Below, piece by piece: positions 1 to 9,034 of a DNA stretch of 64,000 nucleotides (the first letter of the stretch is position 1; the number at the start of each line of letters is the position of its first letter). The DNA lies in NCBI RefSeq assembly GCF_000819805.1, contig NZ_CDCE01000029.1:374833-438832 (forward strand), in the 5' to 3' direction. Below the pieces are notes generated by a model. The model made no database searches, was not told the origin of the DNA, and saw nothing but the letters and a program-made list of their open reading frames with translations. The position numbers were made by a program, and so were the translations under genes. Source of the DNA: Aeromonas diversa CDC 2478-85 (GTDB taxonomy: Bacteria; Pseudomonadota; Gammaproteobacteria; Enterobacterales; Aeromonadaceae).

Positions 1-185
1 TTCTGGCCGAGTTGGCAGCGCATCCAGGTCAGGCCGCTCCCCAGATCGGTGACGGTGCCGTTGCCGTTGTCGCTGAAGCGGGCGGTCGGCACGGTGCGGT
101 CGAGGGTTTCGCTGCAGATGGCGACGGCGCCTGCGGCACCGGCGTAGAGGGTCAGCAGCAGAGTAAGGCTGGCGGTCAGTTTCAT
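1..185 (-). CDS. Secreted Lcl/DUF1566-type protein, partial (cut by left edge)
   Basis: Only the N-terminal 61 codons are present. The start ATG at 185 opens a Sec signal peptide (Lys2, then a Leu-rich core ending near Ala-Gly-Ala). This is followed by the pattern Phe-x-Asp-Asn-Gly-x-Gly-Thr-Val-Thr-Asp-Leu and a Leu-Thr-Trp-Met-Arg-Cys motif, which is how Lcl/DUF1566 domains usually begin. The start overlaps the stop of the upstream lipoprotein gene by 4 bp (ATGA), so the two are probably translationally coupled. The domain is often found in secreted or surface proteins of Aeromonas and Vibrio, and its function is not settled. I infer an exported protein working with its neighbour. Confidence 0.7.
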   Translation of the reverse strand, partial: MKLTASLTLLLTLYAGAAGAVAICSETLDRTVPTARFSDNGNGTVTDLGSGLTWMRCQLGQ

Positions 186-1612
186 GGGGTTACCTCGGCG
201 ACCAGTCTGATGAGAAGGGGTTCGATGCCAAATTCTTGGCTCCCGATGGCGGTGGTGCCGGCCACGCCGGCATCCTCCCCGTAGAAGGTGACGTTCTGGG
301 CGCTGACCGGGGTGTTTTCGAGCACGCGAGCCAGACTCAGGGTACTGCTCCAGTAGGCCCCGTCGTTGTATCCCAGGTAGGAGGGGGTCACGTCCGGGAA
401 GAAGCGGGTGTCGATGGTGATGGCCTCCCCGGCGGCGTCGCGCGACAGGCTACCCAGATGGAGCAGGGAGCTGAGCTCGCCAAAGGTGGGCAGGCGCCAG
501 CGCTTGATGCCGCACGGCTGGCGTGCGTTAAACCAGCGCACGTATTCCTCGGTGGTGACGGCACTGCGCAAGGTGGCCTCAATCTCGCTGGTCTCCAGCC
601 CCTCCGCGTTCCACTGGGCAATCTGCTCGTCGATCACCTTCGTCGTGATCTCGTTGCGCTCCCCGCTTGTGGCGGGGTGGCGGCTGTCGGCATAGACGAA
701 GGGGCGACCGGACCAGGCGGGGCTGCGCGGATCGCTTGACTTGACCTCCCATACCAGGCGAGTACGCAGATCTTCCACGCACTGCCAGGTCTTGGCGTCC
801 GCCGGCAGGGGGGAGCCATCGGCGGCCAGCTTGCGATAAGACAAGGGGGCGCGCGCTTGGCTCCAGCTGGCGTCCTGGCCCGGATAGTCGGCGGGCTCCT
901 CACCGAGCAGGGCGCTGACGCCATCGGCATAGGTGGTGACGCCGGTGACCGTGAGCGTCTCTTCGGGTTGTTGCAAGTCGAGCAGGGCCTGCAGGCGGGG
1001 CAGGGCTCCCTCCAGGCTGGCCTGCTCCTGCCACTGGCGCGAGAGCGCCGGCAGGGCATCGGAGAGCGCCCGATAGAGGGCAGCGAACGGGGCGGCCCCT
1101 TCTGCGCGCGGGTGATAGCGCCTCAGGGCGTCGGCCCCGAGCGCCGACAGGGCTGACTCGAACTCGGGGAAGGCCGAGAGGGCACCGATCCCTTCACCCG
1201 GCGCGAGAGGGGCGAGATCGTCTTGCAGGCTACGCAGGGCCTGCTCGGTGGAGCGCCCTTGGGCGATGCGGCTTTGCAGCAGCGTGGTCAGCACGCCGGG
1301 GGCGAGCTCGAGCCCATCGCGCATCGCTGCCGGATGGAGCAGCGGGGACGCCCCTGCCGGGATAAACAGAAGGGGTGAGGTAAGCAGGCTGGAGTGGCTG
1401 CCGATCAGGGTGAGGCGGCCGCTGCCGGTGACGATCGGCTCGCCGGCGCCGCACTGCCAGTTTTGGTCCTGATCGACGCACAGGGTGCCGCCGGTCGGCA
1501 CAGTCACATGGACCCGATAGTCGGGGGCGGTCAGGGGGGCGCTATCCTCGGCGCCTCCGCAGCCGGTCAGCTGGACGCACAGGGTGGCCAGCACACAGAT
1601 GGGGTATCGCAT
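182..1612 (-). CDS. Lipoprotein with C-terminal Lcl/DUF1566 domain
   Basis: This 476-residue protein starts with a lipoprotein signal whose lipobox Leu-Thr-Gly-Cys places the lipidated cysteine at about residue 18. The middle (about 90-230) is Ala/Leu-rich and predicted helical. The C-terminal half carries Lcl/DUF1566 marks: Cys-Val-Glu-Asp-Leu-x-Thr-x-Leu-Val-Trp-Glu, Trp-Arg-Leu-Pro-Thr and Tyr-Trp-Ser-Ser-Thr. It lies 21 bp downstream of the metalloprotease and overlaps the next Lcl gene by 4 bp, so it belongs to the same operon. The likely location is a lipid-anchored envelope or surface protein. The biochemical role is unknown. Confidence 0.75.
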   Translation of the reverse strand: MRYPICVLATLCVQLTGCGGAEDSAPLTAPDYRVHVTVPTGGTLCVDQDQNWQCGAGEPIVTGSGRLTLIGSHSSLLTSPLLFIPAGASPLLHPAAMRDGLELAPGVLTTLLQSRIAQGRSTEQALRSLQDDLAPLAPGEGIGALSAFPEFESALSALGADALRRYHPRAEGAAPFAALYRALSDALPALSRQWQEQASLEGALPRLQALLDLQQPEETLTVTGVTTYADGVSALLGEEPADYPGQDASWSQARAPLSYRKLAADGSPLPADAKTWQCVEDLRTRLVWEVKSSDPRSPAWSGRPFVYADSRHPATSGERNEITTKVIDEQIAQWNAEGLETSEIEATLRSAVTTEEYVRWFNARQPCGIKRWRLPTFGELSSLLHLGSLSRDAAGEAITIDTRFFPDVTPSYLGYNDGAYWSSTLSLARVLENTPVSAQNVTFYGEDAGVAGTTAIGSQEFGIEPLLIRLVAEVTP

Positions 1613-1633
1613 CTTGATTCCTCGTTCGCAATA

Positions 1634-4039
1634 TCAGTGGCGGGCGCGCAGTCGGCGCACCAGCAGGAGCAGGGTGAGCAGGGGCCAGCCGAGTGCGCCG
1701 CCGCCCCCTTCCGAGTCGTCGCCGAGCGGGATGACACCCGTGGTGGGGATCTCTACCTTCTTGCCGCACTCGGCACCCACCTGCTGCTGCAGGTACCAGT
1801 CGTGCAGGGCGCCACCATGGCCCGGCTCGGCATCGACGATGTCGAGCTGCCAGGTTCCGGAGAGGGGCTCACCGAGCAGCGCATCGAGGGGCTCGAGGGG
1901 CTGCAGCGTGATGGGGAAGGCCCCATGCAGACGGGTGCCCGAGCTGTGGGCCCGATCCCAGAGCACGATGCGGGTGCCGTAGGGGGAGGTGAGCCAGATC
2001 TGCAGCTCCTCGAGGCGCTCATGTTCGAGATCCATCCCGAGAATGAAGCCCTCGTCCACCCGTGCCGTCCCCGCGTCCAGCGTGAGGCGATAGCGGGTGA
2101 GGCCGTGCTCTTCCGATGACGTCGCCTCCTTGAGGGGGCCACCGTTGCCGCCGGCATGGGCCAGCACCGGCTTGCCGACCGGCAGGCGCAGGGTGAGGCG
2201 CGCGTTGCGCTCGCTCGGCGCCACCCCGTCCAGGGTGAGGGAGAGGGGCAGCTCGACGGAACGGCCACACTGCAGCTTGGCATCGGCCGTTACCGTCAGC
2301 GGCCACCGGGTCTGGCTGTGACCCGCCACCGAGCCCTGCCAATCGCCTGTCGGGGTGAGGCCGTTTTGGGGGTGAGCCTGGGCCTGGATGACACGCACCT
2401 CGTCAGCGCCGTCGTTGACCAGCTCGAGGATGAGCGCCTTGGGCTCGCCGGGTTGCAGGTAGCTGCCGTCGGCCGGGCGCACCGTGAGTGGGGCTTGCAG
2501 TATGCCGTGGTGGCGGAACGCCTGCTCGAGCAGGAGGGCATAGTCGCGCTCGGGATAGAGGCGGCGGGCCGTCTCCACCGTGACCCGTGCCAGCTGGGGC
2601 ATGCGGATGTCGGGGCCGAGGCCGAAGTGAGACTCGATCAGCAGGCGATCCATCTCGTCGCGGGCCGGTTCGCCGTGGCGCTCGACCGCCTCGCGCAGGG
2701 CCGTGAACAGCGGCGTGCCCCACAGCTGATCGGCATTGCTGCCGTTGACCGTGACATGGGCCGGGTAGCGCATATCCGGGTGGTAACGGGCGCGGCCATC
2801 GTCGAGCTGGCGCGGGGTACGGCCACTGAACCTGGCATCCCAGTTGAACACCATGAAGGGCTCGAATCCCTGACCCTGAGGACTGCGCTGGCGCCAGCTG
2901 GCGGCCAGGTAGTCGCTAAAGCCTTCCCCGATGGCGCCCCAGTCACCCGCATCCCCCAGATCTGGCAGTATGTGGTGCTGCACCGCGTGGCCGAATTCGT
3001 GCCAGATCACCATGGGATCTTCGGCATCCGGCACCCCGCTGCGGCCTATCTCGAGACGCCGCTCGTAGGGATCGTACAGGGAGTTGTCCTGCCAGCCGGC
3101 GTCGGTGTCGATGTTGAGCGCGCCGCCCATCAGGTCGGCAAAGCCGAGCCGCGCCACGTGGCGCTGCGCCAGATCCAGGTGGTAGTAAGCGTTGATATCG
3201 AGAAAAGCCGGATGGCTATGCGCCAGCATGAAGGCGTCGGCGTGCTCCCCGATGAAGGGGGCCGTGTCGGGGGCGGTGGCATCCACCACCCGGGCGTAGG
3301 GCCCGGCCAGGTGCCAGCCGTCGCTCATGCGGGTCACCGGCAGGGAAACCCGACTGTAGGCCTCGGCGGGCAGCGTCAGCTCGGCCCGCCACACCAGCTC
3401 GGGGTGAGCGAGCCGGGTGCGCGGATCCTGCTCGAAGACCTGGGTGCTCACCGTCTCGGCGCTGCCGGCAAGGGGCTGGGCCTGATCCCGGGTGGCGGCA
3501 TTCTGAGTCAGGCGGCCAAGCTCGCTCTGGCCGTCACAGGAGAGAAAGATCTGCCAGGCGGTGGACTTGAGGGTATCGCGCTTGTGTTCCACCGCGAGCA
3601 GCCGCCAGGCCGGCACCAGGCCCTCGGCGGTCGGCCAATACCAGGCTTGGGCCTGGGCCGCATCGGCCGCGAAACGGGCGATGGTCTCGCTCGCCTGTTG
3701 GGCGGCGACATAGTCGGCGAGGGGGGCCGGATCGCGACAGGCGGCCGGGGCGGCCGTCACCGGACGGGTGTGGTGATAGTAGCGCCAGGGGCGGCCGTCG
3801 CCATCCAGGCTCAGGGCCGCGAAGCGGGTGGCGATGGGCACCCCCTCCCAGGTCTGTTGGAAGTGGTAGTGATGGCCGGTCAGCGACGCCTTGTCGTAGT
3901 CGGAGCGCAGCGTCACGCCCAGCGTCTGGCCGAGCCACAGCGCCGGCTGATCCACCACTGAGGCGTTCTCGAGCAGGCGAAGCTCGGCGCCCTGAGCCAG
4001 GGTCGATGCGAGCAGTAACAGGGGATAGAGGGGTTTCAT
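1634..4039 (-). CDS. Secreted zinc metalloprotease with P domain and GlyGly-CTERM tail
   Basis: This 801-residue protein has a signal peptide (residues 1-18), an FTP-like propeptide region, and a metalloprotease core with HEFGH at 347-351 and a downstream Gly-Glu-Gly-Phe-Ser-Asp (Glu372 as likely third zinc ligand). That is a gluzincin arrangement resembling the fungalysin/thermolysin clan. Around 630-760 lies a proprotein-convertase-like P/Homo B domain. The end has a Gly-rich motif, a hydrophobic helix and an Arg-rich tail (about 775-801), which fits a GlyGly-CTERM sorting signal processed by rhombosortase on type II secretion substrates. The start overlaps the stop of the S9 peptidase gene by 4 bp. 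I infer an extracellular or surface-released protease. The precise MEROPS family is uncertain. Confidence 0.82.
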   Translation of the reverse strand: MKPLYPLLLLASTLAQGAELRLLENASVVDQPALWLGQTLGVTLRSDYDKASLTGHHYHFQQTWEGVPIATRFAALSLDGDGRPWRYYHHTRPVTAAPAACRDPAPLADYVAAQQASETIARFAADAAQAQAWYWPTAEGLVPAWRLLAVEHKRDTLKSTAWQIFLSCDGQSELGRLTQNAATRDQAQPLAGSAETVSTQVFEQDPRTRLAHPELVWRAELTLPAEAYSRVSLPVTRMSDGWHLAGPYARVVDATAPDTAPFIGEHADAFMLAHSHPAFLDINAYYHLDLAQRHVARLGFADLMGGALNIDTDAGWQDNSLYDPYERRLEIGRSGVPDAEDPMVIWHEFGHAVQHHILPDLGDAGDWGAIGEGFSDYLAASWRQRSPQGQGFEPFMVFNWDARFSGRTPRQLDDGRARYHPDMRYPAHVTVNGSNADQLWGTPLFTALREAVERHGEPARDEMDRLLIESHFGLGPDIRMPQLARVTVETARRLYPERDYALLLEQAFRHHGILQAPLTVRPADGSYLQPGEPKALILELVNDGADEVRVIQAQAHPQNGLTPTGDWQGSVAGHSQTRWPLTVTADAKLQCGRSVELPLSLTLDGVAPSERNARLTLRLPVGKPVLAHAGGNGGPLKEATSSEEHGLTRYRLTLDAGTARVDEGFILGMDLEHERLEELQIWLTSPYGTRIVLWDRAHSSGTRLHGAFPITLQPLEPLDALLGEPLSGTWQLDIVDAEPGHGGALHDWYLQQQVGAECGKKVEIPTTGVIPLGDDSEGGGGALGWPLLTLLLLVRRLRARH

Positions 4040-6015
4040 GGTTGTTCTCCAGAATCATTCAAGCCCACCTGGGTCAGCAGGAATGCCAACTCCCGGGCGC
4101 GATCGCCGCCACCGGCCCGGTGGCCGCCCTCGAGTTCGGTGAGCAGCAGATAGGGGCCCTGGCTCGTGCTCTGCTCGCGCAGGCGCGCCATCCACTTCAG
4201 GGGTTCCCAGTAGGGGACCTGGCTGTCATAGAGGGCGGTACTCACCAACACCGGGGGGTAGGGACGGCGGGCCAGATTGTCATAGGGGCTGATGCGGCGC
4301 AGGGCGGCGTATTCGGCGGGGAGCGCCGGGTTGCCCCACTCCTGATACTCCTGACGGGTCAGCGGCAGCTCGGGATCCATCATGGTGGCGATGGGATCGA
4401 GGAAGGGTACCTGCAGCACGGCGGCGGCGAAGTGCGTGGGGGCCTGGTTGAGGGCGGCGCCCACCAGCAGTCCGCCGGCGCTGCCGCCCATGGCCAGCAC
4501 CGGCAGCCGGCCCTGCTGGCCCAGGGTGTCGGCGGCGGCGAGGAAGTCGTCGATGCCGCGCTGCTTGTGGATGCCACGACCGGCTTGGGTCCACTCCTCG
4601 CCGAGCAGACCACCGCCGCGGACGTGGACGATGGCGTAGAGCACGCCGCGATCGAGCAGGCTCAGCACCTCGCGCTGGTAGTAGGGGCGCATCGGTGTGC
4701 CGTAGGCCCCGTAACCATAGAGCAGCACGGCGCGCGGTGTGACGCCCTCGCGCCAGGCCAGCGAGACAGGTACCCGGGTGCCGTCGGCCGAGGTGATCCA
4801 GCGGCGCTCGCTGCGATAGGCCGTGGTCGTGTCTTCGAGGGGGGCGCTCCAGCGCCCCTCATTCAGATCGAGCCAGCGCTCACGCGGCGGCGTACTCAAG
4901 GATTGGCTGCGCACCAGGATGCGATCGGCCGCCGGATCCTGGGCGCCCTGCAGCCAGCCGGTGCCGGCGCTGCCCGAGAGGGGCAGGCGGTGGCGCTCAT
5001 TGCCCTGCCTGTCTAGCAGGGCCACCTCGTCTTGCCCTGCGTGACGCAGTTGCACCACCAGATGGCGTTCAAACAGGCGCCACTTCTCCATGGTGGCGCC
5101 CGCCGGTGGTTGCCACAGTCGCAGCCAGCGCCGGTCCGGCTGCTCGGCCCCGTAGAGGGCGAAGGCGCCGTCCCGGTTGCTGCGGATCACCCAGCCGCTC
5201 TGATGGTCGGCGTAGTACTCAACCCCGGCGCGGCGCCCTTGCAGCAGGTGCGGAGCCCGAGAGCCCTCGAGCAGGTACTGCTCGCTGCTGTCGTGGTTGT
5301 TGCTCTGGAGCAGCAGGAAGCGATCGTCAGTGGTGCGGTAGAGGCTGACGAGCCAGGCGGGGTCGCGCTCTTGCCAGAGCGCCTTCTCCTGACCGCCATG
5401 CCAGGCGAGCAGCCGGTAAGGGCGCAGGGTGCGGCGCTCGTTGCCGATGGTGTAGAGGGTCTGGCCGTCATCGGCCCAGGCCAGATCGCTGCTGCGTCCC
5501 GTCAGCTCGGCCAGCACCTGGCCATCCTCCAGGCGCAGTACGCTGACCCGGTAGTCGCGGCTGCCGCGCCTGTCCTCGGCGATGGCGAGCAAGCGGCCGT
5601 CTGGGCTCAGGCTCCAGCCCCCCGCCTCGTAGTAGCCCTCTGCGCTGCGAGCGGGCAGCACGGGGTGAGCCTCGCCCTTGCGCCATAGGCTGCCATCGGG
5701 GGCGAGGCGCCAGGCGTGCCCTGCTCGCGTCACCCAGCTCTCGGACGCCGCATCACCCCGTGGGCGTGCGTCGAACTCCTGGCGCAGGCGTGCCTCGAGG
5801 GGCTGCTGACCGGCCAGCACGGCTTCGCTCCAGGCGTTTTGCGCCTCGAGCAGGGCCAGCAAGTCGGGGCGGCTGCGGCTGTCGTCGCGCAGCCAGGCAT
5901 AAGGGTCGAAGCGGGCCGGCGTACCCTGAATGACCCCGTCATGGCGGGGGATGGGGGGCGGCAGCGCAGCCGCCGGAGTGGCGGCCAGAAGGGCCGCCAG
6001 CATCATAAAGGACAT
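4036..6015 (-). CDS. Secreted S9 prolyl oligopeptidase / oligopeptidase B-like
   Basis: I chose the ATG at 6015, two bases after the TonB receptor stop, because it opens a signal peptide (Met-Ser-Phe-Met-Met-Leu to Ala-Ala-Ala). A longer in-frame ORF upstream would read through the receptor gene. The 659-residue product has an N-terminal beta-propeller region and a C-terminal alpha/beta hydrolase domain. The likely triad is Ser512 (in Gly-Gly-Ser-Ala-Gly-Gly), Asp597 (Tyr-Asp-Ser-Gln-Val) and His632 (Gly-Gly-His-Arg-Ala-Gly). Family members cleave oligopeptides. Unlike cytoplasmic OpdB/PtrB, this one appears exported and probably acts in the periplasm, next to an outer-membrane receptor and a secreted protease. 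Confidence 0.85.
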   Translation of the reverse strand: MSFMMLAALLAATPAAALPPPIPRHDGVIQGTPARFDPYAWLRDDSRSRPDLLALLEAQNAWSEAVLAGQQPLEARLRQEFDARPRGDAASESWVTRAGHAWRLAPDGSLWRKGEAHPVLPARSAEGYYEAGGWSLSPDGRLLAIAEDRRGSRDYRVSVLRLEDGQVLAELTGRSSDLAWADDGQTLYTIGNERRTLRPYRLLAWHGGQEKALWQERDPAWLVSLYRTTDDRFLLLQSNNHDSSEQYLLEGSRAPHLLQGRRAGVEYYADHQSGWVIRSNRDGAFALYGAEQPDRRWLRLWQPPAGATMEKWRLFERHLVVQLRHAGQDEVALLDRQGNERHRLPLSGSAGTGWLQGAQDPAADRILVRSQSLSTPPRERWLDLNEGRWSAPLEDTTTAYRSERRWITSADGTRVPVSLAWREGVTPRAVLLYGYGAYGTPMRPYYQREVLSLLDRGVLYAIVHVRGGGLLGEEWTQAGRGIHKQRGIDDFLAAADTLGQQGRLPVLAMGGSAGGLLVGAALNQAPTHFAAAVLQVPFLDPIATMMDPELPLTRQEYQEWGNPALPAEYAALRRISPYDNLARRPYPPVLVSTALYDSQVPYWEPLKWMARLREQSTSQGPYLLLTELEGGHRAGGGDRARELAFLLTQVGLNDSGEQP

Positions 6016-6017
6016 GA

Positions 6018-8144
6018 TCAGAGCCCCACGAAGCGGTAGTTGAGGCTGGCCGAAAGGTAGCGGCCGCTCTGGGTATAGAGGCTGGTGTTGCTCCCCGGCG
6101 CCTGACCGGCCACATCCTGATAGCGGATGTAACGGGCATCGAGCAGGTTGCCGACGGTGGCGTTGATCTTGAGCGCATCGCTGGCCTGCCAGTCGAGCCC
6201 CAGGTCCAGGCTCAGCCAGCCCGGCGTGCCGAGGCAAGCGCCCCGGTAGCCGCTGCGCTGATCCTCGCAGCGGGGAACCTGGCTCATGGCGGCGGCATAG
6301 TTGGCGATGAGGGAGAGACCCAGTTCGCTACCCTGCCAGCGCAGGGTGCTGCTCCCCTCGAGCGGGCTGAGGGTGCGCAGGGGCTGACCCTGGCTGTCGC
6401 GACCATCCATCCAGGCGAGGGACGAGCTCAGCTCCCACTGCTCACTCAGCCAGAGGCTGGCGGCCAGCTCGGCCCCCCAACTCTCGGTGTTGGCGAGGTT
6501 GCGGTATTGACGCAGATAGACGCCATCGTCGAGGCGCAGACCGAACTGGCGCCAGTCGATCTGGTTGTAATAGCGGTTGTAGAAGAGGGTCGGGGTCAGG
6601 CTCCAGCGCTCTCCCTGACCGTTCACTCCCCACTCGAGGGCGTGGCTGGTCTCGGCCTTGAGCTTGGTATTGGGGACTATCTCGAACGGCGGCAGGGCGA
6701 AGTAGTGAGGAATGGAGCCATACACGTGGTCGTAGGAGGGGGCCTTGAACCCCTTGGCGTAGCTCAGCCAGGTGCGCCAGGTCTCGTCGAAGCGATAGCC
6801 GCCCATCAGGCTGGGGGAGAGGTTGCTGCTCTCGTTGCCGGGGAAGAGGCTGCTCTTGGCCTGCAGGCTCTGGTGATCGAAGCGCAGGGAGGGGGTCAGC
6901 TGCCAGTCACCCCAGTTCATCACGTCGCTCAGCCAGAGACCTACTCGCTGGGTGGTGGCCTGACTGAAGGGCGCGCGCGCGGCGGCGCTGGCCACGCCAT
7001 TTTCGAAGCTGCGCTCCTCGACCGGGCGACGGTGCTCCGCCTGCTCCAGCTCCAGGCCATAGCTGAGGCGATGGCGCAGGGCTCCCTGACGATGGCTGCT
7101 CTGCAGCTCGAGTTCGCTGCCCAAGCGCTCCTCGTCGAAGCGGGCAAGGGTCTGCTGGCTACGGTAGCGGGGGTAGCCGCTCAGCGCGTCGTTACGCAGC
7201 AACTGACGCTGGTTGGCCAGGTTGCGGGCATCGCTGCCATAGAGGCTCCAGGTCAGGCTATCCAGGGGGCCGAGATCACGGCGCTCCCAGCTCAGTTTGC
7301 CGCTGTTGCTGCGCTGCTCCCCACGTTCCCGATAGGCGATCACGTCCCAGTTGCCGTCGGATTGAGTCAGAGTTCGGGGACCTTGATCCCGGCTGCCATT
7401 GTCGGCGAAGTGATCGTATTCGATGCGCAGGGTGTCGCTATCTCCGAGGGCGAATCGGCTGGCGGCGGAGAGGCTCATGCCGTCGAGCTCGGCCGGAATA
7501 CGGCTCTGCTCGAAGTTGGCACTCTCGTGGCCACGCCAGCCGGAGAGGCGCAGCAGGTGCTCGCCACCGAGCAGGCGGGTGGCGCCGGTCAGCCCCAGCT
7601 TGTTCTTGTCGCTGTCACCCGAATGGAGCCCCTTACCGGCGAGGTAGGCGTCTTGCCCCTGCAGATAGTCCTCGGGCTGCTTGGTGGTGATGTTGATGGT
7701 GCCACCGATGGCATCGGAGCCATGCAGGGAGGCGCCGGCCCCCTTGGCGATCTCAATCTGCTTGATGTCATCGAGATCGAAGGTGAAACGCCCCACCTTG
7801 TCGTTGAGGTTATCGGCACCGAAGCCGTCGCTGACCCGGATCCCGTCTTTGATCATCAGGATGCGGTTGCCGCCGATGCCCCGGATGGAGATGTTCTGGG
7901 GGCGGCCGGCCGAGCCGGTAACCGAGACGCCGGGGGTGCTGCGAAACAGATGGGTGAGCTCGCTCGCCACCTGGCGCTCAATCTCTTCATCCGTGATGAC
8001 GGTCAGAGAGCCGGGCAGCTCTGACAGCTTCTGCTTGACCCTTTGTCCGGTGACTATGATGGTTTCGTCCCGCTGCTGGGGAGAGTTGGCGGCCAGAGTC
8101 GAACAGCAAAAGAGTGCCGACCACGCCATGAGGTGCGGTTTCAT
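6018..8144 (-). CDS. TonB-dependent outer-membrane receptor, heme/hemoglobin-receptor-like
   Basis: This 708-residue protein has a signal peptide (1-18) and a TonB-box-like segment (Asp-Glu-Thr-Ile-Ile-Val-Thr-Gly). A plug domain (about 40-160) contains Ser-Ile-Arg-Gly-Ile-Gly-Gly-Asn-Arg and Gly-Ser-Asp-Ala-Ile-Gly-Gly, and a beta-barrel ends in Leu-Asn-Tyr-Arg-Phe. The motif Phe-Lys-Ala-Pro-Ser-Tyr-Asp is reminiscent of the FRAP region of heme/hemoglobin receptors, but no clear NPNL box is seen, so the substrate is a guess. Two Fur-box-like sequences precede it. It is the first gene of an operon with two exported peptidases, suggesting iron-responsive uptake of a protein-derived ligand. Confidence 0.82.
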   Translation of the reverse strand: MKPHLMAWSALFCCSTLAANSPQQRDETIIVTGQRVKQKLSELPGSLTVITDEEIERQVASELTHLFRSTPGVSVTGSAGRPQNISIRGIGGNRILMIKDGIRVSDGFGADNLNDKVGRFTFDLDDIKQIEIAKGAGASLHGSDAIGGTINITTKQPEDYLQGQDAYLAGKGLHSGDSDKNKLGLTGATRLLGGEHLLRLSGWRGHESANFEQSRIPAELDGMSLSAASRFALGDSDTLRIEYDHFADNGSRDQGPRTLTQSDGNWDVIAYRERGEQRSNSGKLSWERRDLGPLDSLTWSLYGSDARNLANQRQLLRNDALSGYPRYRSQQTLARFDEERLGSELELQSSHRQGALRHRLSYGLELEQAEHRRPVEERSFENGVASAAARAPFSQATTQRVGLWLSDVMNWGDWQLTPSLRFDHQSLQAKSSLFPGNESSNLSPSLMGGYRFDETWRTWLSYAKGFKAPSYDHVYGSIPHYFALPPFEIVPNTKLKAETSHALEWGVNGQGERWSLTPTLFYNRYYNQIDWRQFGLRLDDGVYLRQYRNLANTESWGAELAASLWLSEQWELSSSLAWMDGRDSQGQPLRTLSPLEGSSTLRWQGSELGLSLIANYAAAMSQVPRCEDQRSGYRGACLGTPGWLSLDLGLDWQASDALKINATVGNLLDARYIRYQDVAGQAPGSNTSLYTQSGRYLSASLNYRFVGL

Positions 8145-8149
8145 TTTTT

Positions 8150-8168
8150 GATAATGATTATTGTTTGC
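8150..8168 (-). promoter_or_regulatory. Fur box (proximal) of the TonB receptor operon
   Basis: GATAATGATTATTGTTTGC on the plus strand matches the first half of the 19-bp Fur consensus well. It lies 5 bp upstream of the receptor start codon, overlapping the likely 5' leader. Iron-dependent repression is inferred from known Fur biology. Confidence 0.65.
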
Positions 8169-8212
8169 CTGAACGGGCCGGCATTATGACAAGGGAGGGA
8201 GGGGCTTGCAAG

Positions 8213-8231
8213 GAATGATAATTATTATTGA
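8213..8231 (-). promoter_or_regulatory. Fur box (distal) of the TonB receptor operon
   Basis: GAATGATAATTATTATTGA on the plus strand is a second AT-rich repeat of the GATAAT/ATTATC type, about 45 bp from the first. It sits in the 131-bp gap between the receptor gene and the end of the dsbA-like gene. Paired boxes around a promoter are typical of strongly iron-regulated receptors. Confidence 0.65.
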
Positions 8232-8275
8232 TTACGCTGAGAAAAAGGCCGGCTACGAGAGCCGGCTCACTACCA

Positions 8276-9034
8276 TCAGGAGGATTTGCCGCTACGCACA
8301 TCCTTGATGAAGGCCTTGAGCGTGGCCAGATCGCGGGGGGCGCCCCGCAGGACTTGATCCCCGATGATGAAGGCGGGGGTACCGCTGATCCCCAGCGCCT
8401 CGGCCAGGGCCCGGCTGGTGCCAAGGCTCTGGTTGACGGCAGGATCGTCGAGCTTGGCCTTGGCCTTGCTCCAGTCCACACCGGCCTCTTTGGCCAGCTT
8501 CTCTACCTGGGCCTCGTCACTCAGGTGGCCCTGAAAGCCAGCCAGCTTGTCGTGGAACGCCACATACTTGCCCGGTTGGGTCAATTGCACCGCCAGGGCG
8601 GCACGGGCGGCGTAGAGAGAGGTTTCGCTCAGGATGGGGAATTGCTTGTAGATGTAGCGAATGTCCTTGTCGTCCTTGAGCAGTTGGGCAATCAGCGGAT
8701 GGGCGCGCTTGCAGTAGCCGCAGTTGTAGTCAAAGAACTCGACGATAGTCAGGCTGCCCTTGGGGTTGCCGATCTCGGGATCCTTGTTGTCATAGAGCTG
8801 CTTGGCGTGGGCCTTGATCAGATCTTTGTCGTTGGCGGCCTGCATGCTCTCCTGCTTGGAGCGCAACTGGTTGGACATTTCGACCAGGATTTCGGGGTTC
8901 TTCAGCAGGTAGTCGCGAACGATCTGCTCCACATCGGATTTGGTCAATTCGGCAGCCTGCAGCGGCAGGCCCATCAGGGTGGCGCCGGCCAAGGCACCGA
9001 TCAGAACGGATTTGATACGCATGATACTCATCAT
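8276..9034 (-). CDS. Periplasmic DsbA-family thiol:disulfide oxidoreductase (ScsC/Com1-like)
   Basis: The 252-residue protein has a signal peptide (1-28), an N-terminal helical segment (about 30-85) typical of Com1/ScsC-like members, and a thioredoxin-fold domain. The active site Cys105-Gly-Tyr-Cys108 is preceded by Phe-Phe-Asp-Tyr-Asn, and the cis-proline loop Gly-Thr-Pro-Ala-Phe lies near residue 218. It should oxidise or isomerise disulfides in exported proteins. The N-terminal helices suggest it may oligomerise. Two starts (Met1 or Met5) are possible. It reads toward the TonB receptor operon, but the Fur-box gap suggests separate transcription. Confidence 0.85.
   Translation of the reverse strand: MMSIMRIKSVLIGALAGATLMGLPLQAAELTKSDVEQIVRDYLLKNPEILVEMSNQLRSKQESMQAANDKDLIKAHAKQLYDNKDPEIGNPKGSLTIVEFFDYNCGYCKRAHPLIAQLLKDDKDIRYIYKQFPILSETSLYAARAALAVQLTQPGKYVAFHDKLAGFQGHLSDEAQVEKLAKEAGVDWSKAKAKLDDPAVNQSLGTSRALAEALGISGTPAFIIGDQVLRGAPRDLATLKAFIKDVRSGKSS

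Noticed and set aside
2156..3961. Long plus-strand ORF (601 codons) opposite the metalloprotease gene
   Set aside because: Antisense shadow in high-GC codons; repetitive Gly/Val/Gln composition, no RBS or domain, and the minus-strand gene has clear catalytic motifs.
6507..8024. Long plus-strand ORF (505 codons) opposite the TonB receptor
   Set aside because: Antisense shadow of a convincing beta-barrel receptor gene.
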